Source: Streptomyces actuosus
Lineage (GTDB): Bacteria; Actinomycetota; Actinomycetes; Streptomycetales; Streptomycetaceae
Length of the DNA: 64,000 nt
NCBI RefSeq assembly: GCF_016921115.1
Contig: NZ_JAFFZS010000027.1
Location: 49,281-113,280 of the forward strand
Reading direction: 5' to 3'
Shown here piece after piece: positions 36,620 through 45,365 of this stretch. Under the pieces are notes generated by a model. The model searched no databases, had not been told where the DNA came from, and saw nothing but the letters and a program-made list of their open reading frames with translations. The position numbers and the translations under genes are program-made. Position 1 is the stretch's first letter. Each line of letters starts with the position of its first letter.

Positions 36620-37053
36620 CGACACCGAGCGCGCTGGAACGGCCCACGGGCGTCCCCCCGACCCGGCTCCTGGCCGCCCGTCTCGTCCTGCTCCCCGCCC
36701 TCCTCCTCGCCCTCCTGCCGCCGCGCCGCATCCGCACCGTACTCGGCCTGCTGCGGCGCGGAGCGGCGCCCGCCGGCACCGCGCAGGCCTTGAACGCCCG
36801 CGACGCCATGTGCGCCGCCAGCCTGCACTGCGCCGGACCGAGGGGATGCCTGCCGCGCTCCCTGGGGGCCGCGCTGCTGTGCCGGCTCGGCGGAACATGG
36901 CCGACCTGGTGCACCGGCGTCCGCGTCGTCCCGCCGTTCACCGCGCACGCCTGGATCGAGGCGGACGGTCACCCCGTCGGCGAGGGCGCGCCGGAGGGCT
37001 ACTTCGCCCGGCTGGTGGCCGTCGGCCCGCTGCCGCGGCCCACCGACCGATGA
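36616..37053 (+). CDS. lasso leader peptidase, transglutaminase-like (B2)
   Basis: 145 residues. After an N-terminal hydrophobic segment (LVLLPALLLALLPP) comes the peptidase core with Cys78 in GCLPRSL, His111 in HAWIEADG and Asp117, the expected Cys-His-Asp triad of the transglutaminase-like B2 family. It removes the 21-residue leader after recognition by B1. It overlaps B1 upstream and the exporter downstream by four bases each. Confidence 0.94.
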   Translation: MTTPSALERPTGVPPTRLLAARLVLLPALLLALLPPRRIRTVLGLLRRGAAPAGTAQALNARDAMCAASLHCAGPRGCLPRSLGAALLCRLGGTWPTWCTGVRVVPPFTAHAWIEADGHPVGEGAPEGYFARLVAVGPLPRPTDR

Positions 37054-38924
37054 CCGGCGCGTCGGCGGTGAACGGCGGCCCGGCCGCGGTGAACGGCAGC
37101 CCGGCCGCGGGCGCCACGGGCGGCACGTCCACCCGAGCGGCCGTCGCCACCATGTACCGCCTCACCGCCGGGCACCGCGGCGCCATCGCCGCCGCCACCG
37201 CCCTGACGCTCGTGGGGTCGGCCCTCGGGCTGGCGCAGCCGCTCGTCGCCAAGCACGTCGTGGACGCGAGCGGCCACGGGCAGGTGATCTGGCCCCTGCT
37301 GGCCCTCCTCGGCGCACTGTTCGTCGTCGAGGCGGCCACCGGGGCCGCGGGGCGGTTCCTCCTGGAGCGGATGGGTGAAGGCGTCGTCCGGCAACTCCGG
37401 CACGGGCTGGTGGGACGGCTGCTCCGGCTGGAGATGAGAGAGTACGACCAGCACCGCGCAGGCGACCTCATCTCCCGGGTGACGGCCGACACCACCGTGC
37501 TCCGGGAGGTCGTGTCGCAGGCTCTCGTCGACCTGGTGACGGGGAGCATCGTCGCGGCCGGGGCGATCGTCCTCATGGCGTGGCTCGACCCCCTGCTGCT
37601 GCTCCTCGTCGCCGCCACGGTGGCCGCGGCGGCTTTCGTCGTCGCTTCGCTCCTCACAGGCATCCGCAACGCCTCCGAGCACATGCAGAACTCCGTCGGC
37701 GCCCTCGCCGCCGACCTCGAACGCGCCCTCGGCGCCCTGCCGATGGTCCGCGTCCACCGTGCCGAGGAGCGCGAGGCGGCCGGCATCGGCGCGCGCGTGG
37801 AGGCGGCCTACGGTGCGGGCGTGCGCACCGCGAAGCTCGCCTCGGTGATGAGCCCCGCGGTCGAACTCGCCGTCCAGGGCTCCTTCCTCATCGTCCTGGT
37901 CGTGGGCGGCCTGCGCGTCGACAACCACGCCGGATCCCTCGGCGACCTCGTCGCCTTCCTGCTGTACGCCTCGTTCCTCGTCCTGCCCCTGTCCTCCGTC
38001 TTCCGCGCCATGGGCCTCGTGCAGCGCGGGATGGGCGCCTACCAGCGCATCGAAGGGGCACTCCGACTGCCTGTGGAGCCGACGGCGCCGCAGACTCGGC
38101 AGGCCGCAGCGCACACGCCGCTGCCGGTGCGGCCGTCCACCGCACCAGGACGGGTCGCCCTCGCCCTGCACGACGTCCGCTTCGGCTACGACACGCAGCG
38201 GCCCGTCCTGCGGGGCATCTCGTTCACCGTCGCGCACCGGCAGCAGGTCGCCCTGGTGGGCCGGTCGGGAGCCGGGAAGAGCACGGTCTTCGCACTGGCG
38301 GCACGGTTCTACGAGCCGGACGCAGGAACGGTGCTCTTCGACGGAAGGCCCACCACCGAACTCACCCGTGACGCCTGCCGCCGCCGGATCGCGGTCGTCG
38401 ACCAGAACAGCCACGTCGTCCACGGCACGCTGCGCGACAACATCGCCTACGGCATGCCCGGCGCGACGGAGGCGGAGATCCGGCGCGTGGTCGAACTGGC
38501 CCGGCTCGACGAGGTGGTCGACCGGCTACCCGGCGGTCTGGACGCCGTCGTCGGCGAACGCGGCAGCACCCTGTCCGGCGGAGAACGCCAGCGCGTCGCC
38601 GTCGCCCGCGCCCTGCTCGCGCGCCCCTCGGTGCTCCTCCTGGACGAGCCCACCTCCCACCTCGACGCGATCAACGAGGCGGCCCTCATCGGTGTCATGA
38701 AGGAGGTCGGTCAGGAGTGCGCCGTCCTGGTCATCGCCCACCGCCTGTCCACCGTGCAGCACGCCGACCACATCGTCGTCCTGCACGAGGGCCGCACGGA
38801 GGCCGCCGGACGCCACGAGGAACTGCTGGCGTGCAGCCCCCTCTACCGCGAACTGGCCGCGAGCCAGATGCTCCGCCCGGGCGCGACCCCCGCCCATGGC
38901 ACCGTCCCCGGACGGACGGGCTGA
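37050..38924 (+). CDS. ABC exporter of the lasso peptide (D protein)
   Basis: 624 residues, a fused membrane-ATPase half transporter. Residues 35-330 have six predicted membrane helices (ALTLVGSALGLAQPLVAKHV; LVTGSIVAAGAIVLMAWLDP). The nucleotide-binding domain has Walker A GRSGAGKST near 405, signature LSGGERQR near 508 and Walker B LLLDEP. The Ala/Gly-rich first 30 residues are probably cytoplasmic and flexible. The start overlaps the B2 stop. It exports the finished peptide and may give self-protection. Confidence 0.93.
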   Translation: MTGASAVNGGPAAVNGSPAAGATGGTSTRAAVATMYRLTAGHRGAIAAATALTLVGSALGLAQPLVAKHVVDASGHGQVIWPLLALLGALFVVEAATGAAGRFLLERMGEGVVRQLRHGLVGRLLRLEMREYDQHRAGDLISRVTADTTVLREVVSQALVDLVTGSIVAAGAIVLMAWLDPLLLLLVAATVAAAAFVVASLLTGIRNASEHMQNSVGALAADLERALGALPMVRVHRAEEREAAGIGARVEAAYGAGVRTAKLASVMSPAVELAVQGSFLIVLVVGGLRVDNHAGSLGDLVAFLLYASFLVLPLSSVFRAMGLVQRGMGAYQRIEGALRLPVEPTAPQTRQAAAHTPLPVRPSTAPGRVALALHDVRFGYDTQRPVLRGISFTVAHRQQVALVGRSGAGKSTVFALAARFYEPDAGTVLFDGRPTTELTRDACRRRIAVVDQNSHVVHGTLRDNIAYGMPGATEAEIRRVVELARLDEVVDRLPGGLDAVVGERGSTLSGGERQRVAVARALLARPSVLLLDEPTSHLDAINEAALIGVMKEVGQECAVLVIAHRLSTVQHADHIVVLHEGRTEAAGRHEELLACSPLYRELAASQMLRPGATPAHGTVPGRTG

Positions 38925-38967
38925 CGCGCCCGGGCGGGGCCCCGTTCGGGGGCGGGTGGACACGGGG

Positions 38968-38999
38968 CGGCCGTCGTCTGCCCGTGGCAGCGACGGCCG
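38968..38999 (+). terminator. terminator after the lasso cluster
   Basis: A two-part stem: CGGCCGTCG/CGACGGCCG (9 bp) outside and CTGCC/GGCAG inside with loop CGT. It lies 44 bp after the exporter stop and closes the cluster. Confidence 0.7.
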
Positions 39000-39101
39000 G
39001 GTCAGGTGGTCGGAAAGCCGCTCCGCGGCCCGGAAGGAAGCGCGCGCCGCCGACCTCTCGGGCCCGGACCAGGAGCACATGCGGTTCCGAGGCGACGGGC
39101 G

Positions 39102-39623
39102 TCAGTTCCACAGCAGCTCGGCCACGGCACGGAGCCTCCCTCGCCAGGCGAGTGATCGGACATCGGCCCACCGAGGTGTGCGCTCCCACAACCAGGCATG
39201 GCGGCGGCTCCTTCCCGCGATGTCCCCACTGCACGCAGCCGCTGCCGCACCGACCACCGGGACGGCCGCGAGCGTCGACAGCACCTGCTGAATGCCGCCT
39301 TCCGCACTGACCACGGCCTCGCCGACGAAGAGCGTTCCGGCGACAACTCCCGCCAGAAGCCGGCGGAGCAGCCCATGAGTCGTGAGCCGGCCCGGCGCGA
39401 GTGCCAACGCCGCGCCGAGGAGCAGGCCCAGCGCTGCGCCCACCGACAGGCTGCCACCCATGAGGACCACTTCGGACAAGAGAGCCGGAAGCACTGCGCG
39501 CCAAGGCGCCACCACCGACGCGACCATCACCGCAGCCGTCCACACGGCGCCCCAGCCCACCGCGCAGACCCCTCCGACGACCAGACCGAAACGCAGGCCT
39601 CGCGTCACGGCACCCCGCTTCAC
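39102..39623 (-). CDS. small polytopic membrane protein of unknown function
   Basis: 173 residues from a GTG preceded by GAGGGGG. Four hydrophobic segments are visible (FGLVVGGVCAVGWGAVWTAA; VLMGGSLSVGAALGLLLGAA; LLAGVVAGTLFVGEAVV; STLAAVPVVGAAAAA), with a short charged tail rich in Arg and Trp. I recognise no family. It converges on the lasso exporter and lies upstream of nothing obvious. Codon use is normal for the region, so it is probably a real gene. An earlier in-frame ATG at 39728 is possible but would add a basic, non-hydrophobic leader. Confidence 0.6.
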   Translation of the reverse strand: MKRGAVTRGLRFGLVVGGVCAVGWGAVWTAAVMVASVVAPWRAVLPALLSEVVLMGGSLSVGAALGLLLGAALALAPGRLTTHGLLRRLLAGVVAGTLFVGEAVVSAEGGIQQVLSTLAAVPVVGAAAAACSGDIAGRSRRHAWLWERTPRWADVRSLAWRGRLRAVAELLWN

Positions 39624-39732
39624 GGGTTCCCCCTCGCGCGGCAGCTCACGTGAGCGGATCCTTCCTCGGCGCGGCAGCGGCACTCGGCCGGTGGCACCGC
39701 TCTCTCGGGGCAGGAGGCTCCCCTGCACAGCC

Positions 39733-41094
39733 TCAGAGGGCGTCCAGGACCTCCCGCGCGGCCCGCTCGCCCGACCGGACGGCGCCCTCCAGCTTGCCGT
39801 TCCATGCCGTGGAGGTCTCCGTCCCGGTCCAGTGGAGCCGCCCCGTCGGGGCGGCCAGCGCCGGGCCGTACGCCGTCCAGACGCCAGGGGTGAGGTATCC
39901 GCCGTACGCGCCCCTGGTGTACGGGTCGTCGCCCCACGACCATTCGTGGTACGAGCTCGGCGAGCCGGCCTCCGGGCCGAAGTAGCGTGTCAGGTCGGCC
40001 AGGACGGCGTTCCGGCGCTCGGCCTGCGACGCCGGGGCCAGCCGACGGGCCTCCGCGCCCTCGATGAAGGCGACCAGCACGCCCGGGGTGCCGCTCGGGG
40101 GTGAGTTGTCCGCCGTGGCCCGGACCGCCCCGTGGTCGCTCACCACCTTCCCCGACAGCCCGTCGGCCGCCCAGAAGCGCTCCGGGTACACGCAGTGCGT
40201 CTTGATCACCCATCCCATGGGCATGCGCTGGGTGAGGTGGTCCCGGGCCGCGGGAAGAGGTGGCTCGTAGCGGATCCGGGCTGTCAGGGCGGGAGCGGGA
40301 GACAGCACCGCGCGGGACGCCCGTATCGTCGTCGCCCGGGTGGTGAGCAGCACTCCGGCGCCGTCGTCCAGCACGGCGGACACGGGCGCGTCGAGCAGCA
40401 CCGGGTGCGGCAGCTCCGCGGCCATACGGGCGCTGATCCGCTGCGCGCCGCCGACGAAGCGACGTTCGGGGCCCAGGTCCCGGTCCGACACGAGCCGGGT
40501 GATCTCATGGGCGCCGGAGCGGACGATCGCCAGCGCGGCCAGCAACGAGGTCCGGCCGGGGCCGCCGCCGAAGACCCCTTCCAGGCTGCGTGCCAGCCCC
40601 GCGCGCGCCGCCGGGTCCTCGACCCGGGCGTCCAGCCAGTCCTGGAAGGTGATCGCGTCCCACTCCTCGGCGTGCGGGGCGGCCCAGGGCCGCCCCGCCG
40701 GCAACTCCCCGGCGAGCCGCGTCAGATCCGCGGCGGACTGCCGCAGTGCGGCGGCGGACTCCTCCGCCCGTTCCAGGAACAGCCCCGGCGCGGTGCCGCG
40801 CCGGCCGTCGTGCCAGTGCACGGTCAGGCCGTCGTCCCAGCTCGGGAACAGCTCCACCCCCAGGGTGCGGGACAACTCCACGACGTGGTCCTGGCCGGGG
40901 CTCACCCACTGGCCACCGTGGTCGATGGCGACACCGTCACGCATGGTGACGGTGTAGGTGCGCCCGCCCACCCGGCGCTGGGCCTCGACGACGAGCACCG
41001 ACACTCCGGCCGCCGCCAGCTCGCGGGCCGTCCGCAGACCGGAGAGCCCGCCGCCCACCACCGCCACGTCGCAGGAGAACTCCTCACGTGACAC
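39733..41094 (-). CDS. FAD-dependent amine oxidase
   Basis: 453 residues. The dinucleotide-binding motif VAVVGGGLSGLRTARELAAA is near the N-terminus, followed by VVEAQRRVGGRTYTV, the classical GG-motif of monoamine oxidases. The C-terminus has LHWTGTETSTAWNGKLEGAV, where family members contact FAD. It should oxidise an amine to an imine or aldehyde with H2O2 formation; the substrate is unknown. The start is a GTG; upstream in-frame sequence is low-complexity and is not counted as protein. No cysteine at the usual covalent FAD site is evident. Confidence 0.9.
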   Translation of the reverse strand: MSREEFSCDVAVVGGGLSGLRTARELAAAGVSVLVVEAQRRVGGRTYTVTMRDGVAIDHGGQWVSPGQDHVVELSRTLGVELFPSWDDGLTVHWHDGRRGTAPGLFLERAEESAAALRQSAADLTRLAGELPAGRPWAAPHAEEWDAITFQDWLDARVEDPAARAGLARSLEGVFGGGPGRTSLLAALAIVRSGAHEITRLVSDRDLGPERRFVGGAQRISARMAAELPHPVLLDAPVSAVLDDGAGVLLTTRATTIRASRAVLSPAPALTARIRYEPPLPAARDHLTQRMPMGWVIKTHCVYPERFWAADGLSGKVVSDHGAVRATADNSPPSGTPGVLVAFIEGAEARRLAPASQAERRNAVLADLTRYFGPEAGSPSSYHEWSWGDDPYTRGAYGGYLTPGVWTAYGPALAAPTGRLHWTGTETSTAWNGKLEGAVRSGERAAREVLDAL

Positions 41095-41748
41095 AACCCC
41101 AGCATGGGCCGACCTCCCGTGCCCCACCAGTCGGGGCGCCGGCCCCGCCCGGCGCCCCGGCAGGGCGGCCTCCGAGAACGCCGATCCGCCCACCCGGGCC
41201 ACCGGTGGCCACCCGCCGCCCGGCCGCCGTCGCCTCCTGCCTCCGCCCCGCGCCGCCACAGCCGTTCCACCGCATGCGACCGGCTGCCGACGACTCACTG
41301 TCGTGGACACGGGGCCGTCGACCGCGACGGCTGACGGCGCCGCTCCGGGGGCCGCCCTTCCCGCCGTGGCCGCCCGGGCAGCGGCCGGCACCTCGCCCGG
41401 GGCCGCGGCCCTCTGCGCCGCGCTCCCGGCGGCCCTGTCCGACGGCGCGGCCCCGCCGGTTCGGTCCGTCCGGGACGGGTGTGTGACAGTGCGGGCCCCG
41501 CCTCGTTGAGTCCGACGAACGCGACGAAGACCGGCCGGGCCGGCCGAGGCGGTACGGCATGCAGCGGCTGCATGCCGTACCGCCTCGGCCCCCGTCCCGC
41601 CCCGTCGCCACCGTCGGTCCGACAGCGAAGGCTCACCCATGGAATCCCTCCCACTGCCCGGACGTCAGGGACCCCTCGGCGGTGCGGCGAGCGCGCGGCC
41701 GGTGCACGGCCGGCGGTGCTCCGAAGGCCCGCGACGAGAGAGGACCCG
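41095..41748. other. gene-free divergent region with a long palindrome
   Basis: About 650 bp upstream of both the amine oxidase (left) and the SsgA-like gene (right). The left two thirds are low-complexity GC sequence without supported coding. The right third holds the 49-bp palindrome listed separately and the promoter for the SsgA-like gene. Confidence 0.5.
41542..41590. repeat. 49-bp perfect palindrome (24-base arms, 1-base centre)
   Basis: Arms begin GGCCGAGGCGGTACGGCATG and match base for base through all 24 positions, with a single G at the centre. It lies about 160 bp before the SsgA-like start and about 450 bp before the amine oxidase start. As RNA it would form a very stable hairpin on either strand; as DNA it could form a cruciform. 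It is too long and perfect for a usual operator, and no T-run follows. Confidence 0.95.
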
Positions 41749-42174
41749 ATGGAACACCTGGTCGACGCCGAGATCCTCATGGACTTCCTGGCCGATGATC
41801 TCGAATACCCCATTCCGGTGCGGATGCTGTACCACGGCTGTGATCCGCTGGCGGTCCGGCTCACCTTCGCACTGCCCGGTGACACACCCGTCACCTGGTA
41901 CGTGGCCCGTGAGCTGCTCCTGGAGGGACTGCTGCGGCCGGCCGGCGAGGGGGACGTCCGCGTGCTCCCGGCGCAGAGCCGCCACCCGGACGCCGTACTG
42001 ATCCACATCCGCGTCTGCGAGGAGGAGGCGCTGTTCCGCAGCTCCGCTCCGCCCCTGCTGGCGTTCCTGGACCGCACCGGCATGGTGGTGCCGGTCGGCC
42101 GCGAGGATCTGCACCCCTGCTTCCAGGAGCACCTCGACGACGAACTCGACGCGATCATCCGGACCTCGCTGTGA
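41749..42174 (+). CDS. SsgA-like sporulation/cell division protein
   Basis: 141 residues, the usual size of SsgA-like proteins (SALPs), a family restricted to sporulating actinomycetes. Typical phrases are FLADDLEYPIPVRMLYHG, DPLAVRLTFALPG, WYVARELLLEGL and DVRVLPAQ, ending with an acidic helix (FQEHLDDELDAII). SALPs guide septation and wall remodelling during sporulation. I cannot say which subgroup this is. AGAGAGGA precedes the ATG. Confidence 0.92.
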   Translation: MEHLVDAEILMDFLADDLEYPIPVRMLYHGCDPLAVRLTFALPGDTPVTWYVARELLLEGLLRPAGEGDVRVLPAQSRHPDAVLIHIRVCEEEALFRSSAPPLLAFLDRTGMVVPVGREDLHPCFQEHLDDELDAIIRTSL

Positions 42175-42891
42175 CCCGTCGACCGCCGTGAGCGCTCCTG
42201 TGGCGGTACGCTCCGCCCGCTCCCGGAGCCGGACACCGTTCGCATCCCGCTCGCAGCGCCCCTGGACCACACCCTCCTCAGCCGACCTCCTCGCTGTCGA
42301 ACCTCCAGCCCCCGGGAATGACAGCGCCCCCGCGCGACCTCGCACAACCCCGCGCGCCCCCGCACGACGCCCCGCGACACCACACGCCCCCGCGTGACCC
42401 CCGTACAACCGGGCCACGACAACGGTGGACTTCGGCGTGCCGCCCGGCCCCGCCCCACGGCAGGCGGCCGGAAGCCGGCCGCGGCCGATACCCGCGCGTG
42501 CTCGTCGGCAGGACGTGGACCGGCCATGGCCGTTCGCCCGGAGCCGCCTCGCCCGGAGCCGCCTCGCCCGGACGACGGACTCACCGCTCCTGCGCACCGG
42601 TTCCACGCCCTCTGACGCCCGCTCGGCCCTACTCGGCAATCCGTCTCCGGCAAGGACGAGATCCCCCACGCCTGCCGACCCCGTCCCGGCAGTGCTCTCT
42701 CGCGACAGGCGTGTCCGACGACTCCCCCGGCACGCCAACCACGTGACTCAGCGATCGAACAGACGGTGCGTCACACGTTCGATCCGTTCGGTGCCCCTGA
42801 CAAGTGCCCAACGGCTCGGCCGCCCGAGGCCTTCCGGCCCCATCACCCTGGCCCCGTTCGCGACCAAGGTGTTTGAAGGAGGTCGAACGAC
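42175..42891. other. gene-free region before the GAF-ANTAR pair
   Basis: 717 bp with no supported reading frame. The middle is a low-complexity C/G/A stretch (near 42330-42430, repeats such as CCCCGCG). Near the right end lies an inverted repeat, listed separately. The promoter of the GAF-ANTAR genes should lie in the last 200 bp. Confidence 0.5.
42753..42784. repeat. inverted repeat upstream of GAF-ANTAR genes
   Basis: GATCGAAC and GTTCGATC are separated by 16 bases. It stands about 110 bp before the first GAF-ANTAR start and could be an operator or an RNA stem. Confidence 0.55.
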
Positions 42892-43761
42892 ATGAACCCT
42901 CGTATCAGCCCGAACGAGACACCCTCCGCCGACGCATCGGAGCGCGGCACTTCGGGCGTCAGCGGCAGGTTGGGCGGCGCCCTGGCCGATACCGCCGGTG
43001 TGGAACGGGAAGAGCTGACCATGCGCGCGGCACACCTGCGTCAGATGGTGAACGACCTGGCCGCCTTGCACGGCCCGGGGATCGACGCGGTGTGCAAGGT
43101 CGCCGTGGACATGTGCAGCGTGGACTGTTCCGCCGTTCTCATCGGCCGCGGCGAGAGCCGGGGAGCCCTGCACACCACCGACCGGGCCGCGGCGTCGATG
43201 GAGGACCTGCAGATCACCGTGGGCGAAGGTCCCTGCGTGGACGCGTGGGAGACCCGCAGGCCGGTGCTCACCGCCGATCTGGACGAGCCCGAGGTGGCGG
43301 ACCGGTGGCCGGGATTCGCCTCGCTGGCGCGGGCCGCCGGTGTACGCGCAGTCTTCGCGTTCCCCCTCCAGGTGGGCGCCGTCCGCCTGGGCACCCTCTC
43401 TCTCTACCGCCGGCAGCCCGGCCGCCTCGGACAGGACGAGACGCGGGACGCGATCCTGCTCTCCGCCATCGCCGTGGACCAGTTGCTGGCCCTGTCGGAG
43501 GGAGCCGGCGCGTCCGACCCCCAGGAGATCGGTGTGGGCGAGGACAGCCTGAAGATCTATCAGGCCACGGGGATGGTGGCGGCGCAGCTCGGCGTCGGAA
43601 TCGAGGAGGCTTTCGCACGGCTGCGCGGCCGGGCCTTCAGCGAAGGGAGGCCCCTGTCCCACGTCGCAGGCGGGGTCCTGGAGGGAGTCGAGGCGTTCAC
43701 GGCCCAGGAGGAAGGCACCCACGGCTCTCCGCCCTCCACGGAACACGACGAGGACAGGTGA
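42892..43761 (+). CDS. GAF-ANTAR regulator 1
   Basis: 289 residues. A flexible N-terminus is followed by a GAF domain (about residues 55-200: GIDAVCKVAVDMCSVDCSAV, VGEGPCVDAWETRRPVLTAD, VFAFPLQVGAVRLGTLSLYR). An ANTAR RNA-binding domain follows (about 220-275: IYQATGMVAAQLGVGIEEAF, ARLRGRAFSEGRPL). ANTAR proteins bind paired hairpins in nascent RNA and prevent termination when their sensor domain is active. The ligand is unknown; several cysteines in the GAF domain might sense redox state or metal. GGAGG lies upstream of the ATG. Confidence 0.92.
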   Translation: MNPRISPNETPSADASERGTSGVSGRLGGALADTAGVEREELTMRAAHLRQMVNDLAALHGPGIDAVCKVAVDMCSVDCSAVLIGRGESRGALHTTDRAAASMEDLQITVGEGPCVDAWETRRPVLTADLDEPEVADRWPGFASLARAAGVRAVFAFPLQVGAVRLGTLSLYRRQPGRLGQDETRDAILLSAIAVDQLLALSEGAGASDPQEIGVGEDSLKIYQATGMVAAQLGVGIEEAFARLRGRAFSEGRPLSHVAGGVLEGVEAFTAQEEGTHGSPPSTEHDEDR

Positions 43762-43773
43762 GGAGCGTCCGTC

Positions 43774-44529
43774 ATGGCACGCGAAGAAGCACTGATCACA
43801 GCATTTGTCGACCTGGCCGACACCCTCGTCGAGGAGTTCGATGTGATCGAATTCCTCAATCGCCTGGCGGGGCACTGCGTCTCGCTGCTGGACGTCGACG
43901 CCGCGGGCATCCTGCTGACCAACCCCCAGGGCCGCCTGCACCTGATCGCCGCCTCCAGCGAGAAGGCCCGGCTGCTGGAGCTCCTGCAGCTGCAGGGCTA
44001 CCAAGGGCCGTGCGTGGCCTGCTACACGGAACGGCGCCGGATCGACTACAACGACGCCGACCCGCAGGCGCCCGTCACGGACCTGCCCTGGCCCCGCTTC
44101 GCCAAGGCGGCCCGGCAGGAGGGTTTCCACAGTGTGTGCGCTCTGCCGATGAGGCACAACGGACAGGTCATCGGCGCGCTGAATCTCTTCCGCGCCGAAC
44201 CCGGCATCCTCGACGAACGGAACGCGATGCTCGGTCAGGCGCTGGCCGACATCGCCACGATCGGCATCCTGCAGGAACGGGCGTCGCGACAGCGCGAGAT
44301 CCTGGCCCAGCAGCTCCAACACGCCCTCGACAGCCGCGTCATCATCGAGCAGGCGAAGGGCTTCCTGGCGCACCGGCTCCAGGTCTCGCTGGACGACGCG
44401 TTCAACGCCCTGCGGACGATGGCGCGCAGCGGCAACCGCAAGCTGGTCGACGTGGCGCTCCACGTGGTCACCGCTCCCGAGTCCGCCCCGAGACGTCCTA
44501 TAGCAGACCCCGCAGCCGAAGAGAGCTGA
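43774..44529 (+). CDS. GAF-ANTAR regulator 2
   Basis: 251 residues, 12 bp after regulator 1 and plainly co-transcribed. GAF domain at about residues 15-165 (FLNRLAGHCVSLLDVDAAGI, GYQGPCVACYTERRRIDYND, VCALPMRHNGQVIGALNLF). ANTAR domain at about 185-240 (SRVIIEQAKGFLAHRLQVSL, DDAFNALRTMAR). It is a paralogue with low overall similarity to regulator 1. The pair may act on the same or on sequential RNA targets; targets in this window were not identified. Confidence 0.92.
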   Translation: MAREEALITAFVDLADTLVEEFDVIEFLNRLAGHCVSLLDVDAAGILLTNPQGRLHLIAASSEKARLLELLQLQGYQGPCVACYTERRRIDYNDADPQAPVTDLPWPRFAKAARQEGFHSVCALPMRHNGQVIGALNLFRAEPGILDERNAMLGQALADIATIGILQERASRQREILAQQLQHALDSRVIIEQAKGFLAHRLQVSLDDAFNALRTMARSGNRKLVDVALHVVTAPESAPRRPIADPAAEES

Positions 44530-44656
44530 CCCTGGCGCCGGTTCACCCGAACCGGCGTCGCCGGGGTTTCGGCCTCACATCACCCCAAGGGGTGAGATTC
44601 ACACAGACCGGCCAAGCGCCCCATTCCCCCGCGCCGACCACCGCCACGGAGCTGAC

Positions 44657-45211
44657 GTGGCTGGTGAACGGGCCTTCACCCAGATGATGGGCTTCATGTC
44701 AGGTGCCGCTCCAGACCCCGGCGGACGCAGGACCCAGGCTTTGCCTCGGCCAGGAGCAGTCGTGCACCTCCACACCGTGTCCACCGTCCGTCCCGACCAC
44801 ATCCTGGTGTCCCTGTACGGCGAGGCGGACGTCCTCACCGCGCCCCTCCTGCGCCAGACGTTCGGCACCGCCCTGCGCCGGGCCGAACACGGCTACGTCG
44901 TCGCAGATCTGTGCGGTGTCGACTTCATGGACCGCAGTGGCGCCCGGCCGCTCGTCGAGGCCGACCAGATCCTGCACCGGCAGAGCCGACGCCTGTGGCT
45001 GGCCTGCCTGCACAGCCACACCGACCTCATACTGCGCAGCATCCGGCTCGACGGCTACTTCCCCGTCCTGCCCGTGACCGTCCCGGTGCCGCGGTGCCAG
45101 CACTTCGATCCCGGGTGGCGGCCCTGGACGGCGGAGAGCGACGGGACGGGCGGCGCAGACGGTGCGGGCCGCCCGCTGCCCCGTCCGTCCGGCGACCGGG
45201 ACACCTGGTGA
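44657..45211 (+). CDS. STAS-domain protein (anti-sigma factor antagonist-like)
   Basis: 184 residues from a GTG; later in-frame ATG codons could be used. A STAS domain covers about residues 40-130: HILVSLYGEADVLTAPLLRQ, YVVADLCGVDFMDRSGARPL. Ser94 in D-R-S-G matches the serine that anti-sigma kinases phosphorylate in SpoIIAA-type antagonists; the residue before it is Arg rather than Ser. The C-terminal 45 residues are Pro/Gly-rich. No anti-sigma kinase gene is adjacent, so its partner is elsewhere. It follows the GAF-ANTAR genes by 127 bp. Confidence 0.85.
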   Translation: MAGERAFTQMMGFMSGAAPDPGGRRTQALPRPGAVVHLHTVSTVRPDHILVSLYGEADVLTAPLLRQTFGTALRRAEHGYVVADLCGVDFMDRSGARPLVEADQILHRQSRRLWLACLHSHTDLILRSIRLDGYFPVLPVTVPVPRCQHFDPGWRPWTAESDGTGGADGAGRPLPRPSGDRDTW

Positions 45212-45365
45212 CGGGCTCGGCCTGCTCCGACGTCACGTCCACCGGGCCGCGGAAGCCGCCGCCGTCGCCCCGGCGCCCCGGGCGGCGCACACGGGCGAAA
45301 CGTCGCACGGCGGGCCGGAGCGGGCCCCGGAGCATCGTGGCACCGGTGCGCCCGGCGCCCGGCGG

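Noticed and set aside
39733..39930. Amine oxidase as part of the lasso cluster
   Set aside because: It is on the opposite strand beyond a terminator and another unrelated gene; no lasso tailoring role is supported.
41095..41640. Longer amine oxidase starting at 41640
   Set aside because: The extra 182 residues are low-complexity, and the extension would run through the 49-bp palindrome; the FAD motif begins shortly after the GTG at 41094.
42748..44463. Minus-strand frame of 571 codons opposite the GAF-ANTAR genes
   Set aside because: Antisense shadow of two well-defined domain proteins.
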